Assembly (NCBI GenBank): GCA_900315815.1
Contig: ONAS01000022.1
Span: forward strand, 1-44,444
DNA length: 44,444 nt
Source of the DNA: an uncultured Eubacteriales bacterium
GTDB lineage: Bacteria > Bacillota > Clostridia > Oscillospirales > Acutalibacteraceae
Direction of reading: 5' to 3'
Shown here: positions 41,704 through 44,444 of the stretch, in pieces
Layout: each line of letters starts with the position of its first letter
Numbering within the stretch: position 1 is the stretch's first letter
Program-made: the position numbers and the translations under genes
The notes under the pieces: model-generated
Databases searched by the model: none
Told to the model about the DNA's origin: nothing
What the model saw: the letters and a program-made list of their open reading frames with translations, nothing else

Positions 41704-42258
41704 ATGTCTGAAAAAACCCATGATAGCAAAAACACTCGCTTCTCGGTGAAGAGTATGGTCTTTACCGCAATGTTCGCCGCTTTGATCGCGGTATGCTCGA
41801 TCTTGAGCATACCGGTTGGTGAGGTACCTGTTACCCTCCAGACCTTTGCCGTGTGTCTTTCGGCGGCGATGCTCGGTTGGAAGCGCGGGACACTCAGCGT
41901 CTTTGTCTACATCCTGCTCGGCGCGGTCGGTGTTCCGGTGTTCGCAGGGATGTCAGGCGGCATTGGGATACTGGCAGGCCCTACCGGCGGATATATCATC
42001 GGCTTTCTGGCGACAGCACTGATTGTAGGTCTTGCGGCTGATAAGCGGGAGAGGAAGGCTCTGCCCTTGACGATAGCGATGATGCTGGGCATACTCGTTT
42101 GCTACGCTTTCGGTACCGTTTGGTTCATGGTCGTCATGAAGTGGGGTATCGTCGAAACGCTGATGACTTGCGTCGTTCCGTTCCTCATCCCCGACGCGGT
42201 GAAAATCGCGCTCGCCATGGTACTGTCCAATCGTCTGTCAAAGGTCGTTACGCTTTGA
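41704..42258 (+). CDS. bioY: BioY family biotin ECF-transporter substrate-binding subunit
   Basis: 184 residues, six membrane segments. The family signatures are IPVGEVPVTLQTFAVCLSAA (about residues 37-56), GWKRGTLSVFVYILLGAVGV (about 58-77) and GPTGGYIIGF (about 95-104). BioY captures biotin and works with the shared ECF module (EcfT, EcfA, EcfA'), which is not in this window. AAGAGG lies about eight bases upstream of the ATG. As the last gene of the ATP-grasp operon it is either a passenger or a sign that a biotin-like compound or biotin-dependent step belongs to the pathway. No BirA-type operator was seen. Confidence 0.9.
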   Translation: MSEKTHDSKNTRFSVKSMVFTAMFAALIAVCSILSIPVGEVPVTLQTFAVCLSAAMLGWKRGTLSVFVYILLGAVGVPVFAGMSGGIGILAGPTGGYIIGFLATALIVGLAADKRERKALPLTIAMMLGILVCYAFGTVWFMVVMKWGIVETLMTCVVPFLIPDAVKIALAMVLSNRLSKVVTL

Positions 42259-42286
42259 GTGTGTTACTCAGACCCCACCACGCCTT

Positions 42287-42421
42287 GTGTATAAAGCACG
42301 CTTTACTGTGAGGGGCGTCAATAACAGCGGTCAGTACACAACGCCGTTTTTGAACAATCCTATTGTGGCAACCTATCCCGACTATAGTACATTTCTGAAT
42401 TACAGAATCATAGCCGGATAA
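42287..42421 (+). pseudogene. Possible C-terminal remnant of a secreted protein
   Basis: A 44-codon frame with no start of its own reads VYKARFTVRGVNNSGQY, then TTPFLNNPIVATYPDY and STFLNYRIIAG before TAA. The alternating hydrophobic pattern looks like the last strands of a beta-sandwich domain, and it is not a shadow of another gene. It could be the end of a gene otherwise lost between BioY and the terminator at 42445. Confidence 0.3.
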
Positions 42422-42444
42422 AAAGAATATGGTCAGCTTCTCGC

Positions 42445-42479
42445 GGGCAAGGTAGATTGATCTCTATCTTGCCCTTTTT
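42445..42479. terminator. Bidirectional terminator between the operon and the dockerin gene
   Basis: GGGCAAGGTAGA (42445-42456) pairs with TCTATCTTGCCC (42463-42474), one G-U pair, six-base loop, then five T. It can end both converging transcripts. Confidence 0.85.
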
Positions 42480-42480
42480 A

Positions 42481-43245
42481 TTATGGCTGCGCCACAAACC
42501 TATAAGGATTGCCATCTATATCGCAGAGGTTTGCCAGAGTCCTCTGAATACGGGTTGCGTCAAGAATCGTAATACTTCCATCTCTGTCAGTATCGGCTTC
42601 ATCATTTGCAATTACATACTTCGATATTAAATCTGCTGTAAACCTTTGGATATGTGTAGCATCAATAATATTCAACTCAAGATCACCATTAGCATCGCCG
42701 ATGACATGAGGGACGCCGTAATACTCCGGTGTCGAAATAGAAATATCAAGCGACTGCCATACTTCATACAGATCTTCATACTTATCAAACATATCATGTG
42801 CATTGTTGTACTTACCAAACGTATCAGGTGGATTGTCGCACTCACCAAACGGATCTGGATAGTCGTAAAAATCAATAAAGAGATCCGACTTTGCATCGTA
42901 AAGACCAAATCCATAAATAAATGGATATATTTCTCCGGGCGCGTATACTCTTCTCCCACCAACTATGCCACTTTTCATGGCGGCAGGAAAAAGCTGGTTG
43001 AAATACACACAAACAATTGACCAGTCTGTTTCTCCGTTATTCATCTTATGATTATACACCTCTTCTAAGTGCATAAGGCATTTTTCAGGTGGAAGGTCCT
43101 CATATTGTTCATATAATTTTTTTAGATACGTTTCTTTTGCATCTTGGTCTATATGATTTTCAAGCGGAAAAGCTGCAGCCGGCAAGGATGTTGAAACAAC
43201 CAACAATACAGCTATTAAAACTAACGATAGTATTCTTCTTATCAT
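42481..43245 (-). CDS. Secreted AT-rich protein with a C-terminal type I dockerin
   Basis: 254 residues. Signal peptide 1-25 (ending LPAAAF). The middle 150 residues match no family I know; they are rich in Tyr, Asp and Pro (YDYPDPFGECDNPP, FGKYNNAHDMFDKYEDLYE) and contain short FGxY/F-D-K-type near-repeats. The last 65 residues are a complete dockerin: GDANGDLELNIIDATHIQR and DTDRDGSITILDATRIQRT calcium loops. It should bind a cohesin outside the cell. Base composition is clearly more AT-rich than that of its neighbours, and codons such as AAT, ATA and TTA are frequent, so recent transfer is likely. GAGGTGAG precedes the ATG; the promoter is at 43272-43300. Confidence 0.75.
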   Translation of the reverse strand: MIRRILSLVLIAVLLVVSTSLPAAAFPLENHIDQDAKETYLKKLYEQYEDLPPEKCLMHLEEVYNHKMNNGETDWSIVCVYFNQLFPAAMKSGIVGGRRVYAPGEIYPFIYGFGLYDAKSDLFIDFYDYPDPFGECDNPPDTFGKYNNAHDMFDKYEDLYEVWQSLDISISTPEYYGVPHVIGDANGDLELNIIDATHIQRFTADLISKYVIANDEADTDRDGSITILDATRIQRTLANLCDIDGNPYRFVAQP

Positions 43246-43271
43246 GATACACTCACCTCTATTTACGAATA

Positions 43272-43300
43272 ATTATATCAAACAATAATAGAGTTTTCAA
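43272..43300 (-). promoter_or_regulatory. Promoter of the AT-rich dockerin gene
   Basis: Minus-strand TTGAAA (plus 43295-43300) and TATAAT (43272-43277) with a 17-bp spacer, 27 bp from the ATG. Confidence 0.75.
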
Positions 43301-43319
43301 TATAAAAGGTAATTATATT

Positions 43320-44444
43320 TGTGCTTACAATCCCGAGAACCGCTACGTGAGGAAAGATGATTACACCGTGATCGGCGTAGGCATCAGATCCGGAGGCTAC
43401 TTCCGCGAGTGGTCGAACAACGTTTACCTCGGCGACGGCACAAAGTCGGATTACATGCACGAGGGCTGGTACAACGCAGCAAACAAGACCATAATCTTCT
43501 CCAACGGCGCTATTCTCACCCATGACGATCTCTACGCTTACACCTTCGAGGTTCCCCAGGGCGCGAATTACAATTCGAAAAATGTCGAGAAGCCCGGCAG
43601 CGACCTCTACAACAACATCTACAACGTTGTCAACCCCAACGACCTCGTACCCAAGGTAGCTATGAGCGAATACGGCTTCACCAGATTCGGCACCGACAAG
43701 TTCATCACCACAGAATTCTTTGATCCCGATAATTTCGCCGACAACAGAGACGTATTCCTGAATCTGTATGAAGAGAACGGCACACCCCGCAGCGAATACA
43801 AGGCTGATGATTTCAAGATGTACGGCACACCCCTCAAGAAGATGGCTCCTCTGGTCGCGGAGCTGGCTGTTTGCCTCCCCGCAGGCGTAGCCGATCTCGT
43901 TGCTCAGATCAAGGACGGCACTATCCTCGTTAAAGACGACACAAAGGCAAACTACGACGCAAATATCGCAGCATATCTGCTGCTCGAAAAGATGACAGAA
44001 AAAATCGGCAGCCGCAGCGATTACTGCAGGAAGTATCAGCAGGGCGTCAGCAACTTCCTCCTCACTCTCATGAACGACGTAGACGCTCTCAAGAAGGACG
44101 AACTGGAATACCTGGCAGGCAAGCTCCTCCTGAGCGAGGCTGTATCCTCCGTACCCGGTTTCGGTGACTTGGCAGAAAAAGCCCTCCGTGAGGCTCTCCC
44201 GACAGACGCAAACGCCGATGAGGTCATCGACGCTATCGATCCTCTGCTGGATGTCGTAGGCGACGTATACTGGGATCGCCCCAACGAGCTGATCTCCTTC
44301 GGACTCTATGTCAAGGATATCTTCCAGAACCACGACAACGGCGTAAACATCGCTCACCTCGAAGCTCAGGACAGCTATTACGTAGCAAACTACAACAATA
44401 ACCACGGCATCCTCATGCCGAAGGTAGAGCTCAGAGATTCCGCT
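43320..44444 (+). pseudogene. Lipase-like alpha/beta hydrolase fragment, 5' truncated and lacking the nucleophile segment
   Basis: A frame open from about 43320 to the window end reads as a secreted lipase-like protein of Ruminococcus type: YTVIGVGIRSGGYFREWSNN, HDDLYAYTFEVPQG, YNNIYNVVNPNDLVPKVAMS, YGFTRFGTDKF. In full-length relatives a nucleophile elbow (G-x-S-R-x-G type) lies between the first and second of these. Here NAANKTIIFSNGAILTH joins them directly, so about 35-45 residues appear to be missing in frame. There is no start codon or ribosome site, and the composition changes abruptly at about 43318. It continues past the window. The family call rests on memory of these motifs. Confidence 0.5.

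Noticed and set aside
41704-42258. Complete biotin ECF transporter or biotin synthesis operon
   Set aside because: Only BioY is present; no EcfA, EcfT or bio synthesis gene is seen in the window.
43278-44405. Long minus-strand open frame of 375 codons
   Set aside because: Its translation is Val/Glu/Ala-rich without family features and is the reverse shadow of the lipase-like plus-strand frame, which shows real motifs.

Overview
The window reads as a chromosomal segment of an anaerobic Clostridia/Oscillospirales bacterium, most like Ruminococcus and relatives. This rests on medium-high GC, Shine-Dalgarno sites of the AGGAGG type, TTGACA/TATAAT promoters, several type I dockerin modules, SipW-dependent secreted proteins, and Firmicutes membrane families (YitT, YoaK/DUF1275, BioY). 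The species call is inference. I see no tRNA, rRNA, CRISPR array, phage module or intact insertion sequence.

Layout. 1-3.7 kb: the first codons of a minus-strand gene, a glycosyltransferase, an unrecognised 186-aa protein, and a membrane protein with zinc-ribbon cysteines. 3.7-14.6 kb: a minus-strand surface-matrix locus. It runs from a broken SipW-like signal peptidase into a giant Cna_B-repeat protein, split by an in-frame TAA, then three TasA-like SipW-dependent proteins and a small basic protein. 14.6-20.5 kb: a hairpin-rich gap, a kinase-like/zinc-ribbon/DnaQ-exonuclease operon, two acetyltransferases, a DUF5714-like protein, a hotdog thioesterase, and a secreted FG-GAP protein with a frameshifted signal peptide and a degenerate half dockerin. 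20.6-25.3 kb: a C45-like amidohydrolase followed by a C26-like hydrolase, a YitT transporter-like protein, and a second zinc-ribbon membrane protein. 25.4-29.7 kb: an alpha/beta-hydrolase remnant, a surface protein, a PAP2 phosphatase with an in-frame TAG, and a DUF1275 protein. 29.7-36.3 kb: a PEP/pyruvate-binding ATP-grasp protein behind a leader terminator, an AAA-ATPase remnant, a dockerin-bearing S41-like protease, and a fragment of another ATPase.

36.2-42.3 kb holds the most interesting unit: a plus-strand operon of seven tightly packed genes. The order is circularly permuted ATP-grasp, alpha-E, transglutaminase, M14/AspA-like amidohydrolase, a degenerate M14 paralogue lacking metal ligands, a divergent C26 amidotransferase-like hydrolase, and BioY. 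It starts from a near-consensus promoter followed at once by an intrinsic terminator, as does the 29.9-kb ATP-grasp gene. I infer an amide-bond making and trimming pathway under attenuation control; its substrate is unknown.

42.4-44.4 kb: an AT-rich dockerin protein and a lipase-like fragment, lacking its start and nucleophile segment, which runs off the window. The number of broken genes is high, at least eight in 44 kb. Either this genome is decaying or the assembly carries errors, and reads would settle which.
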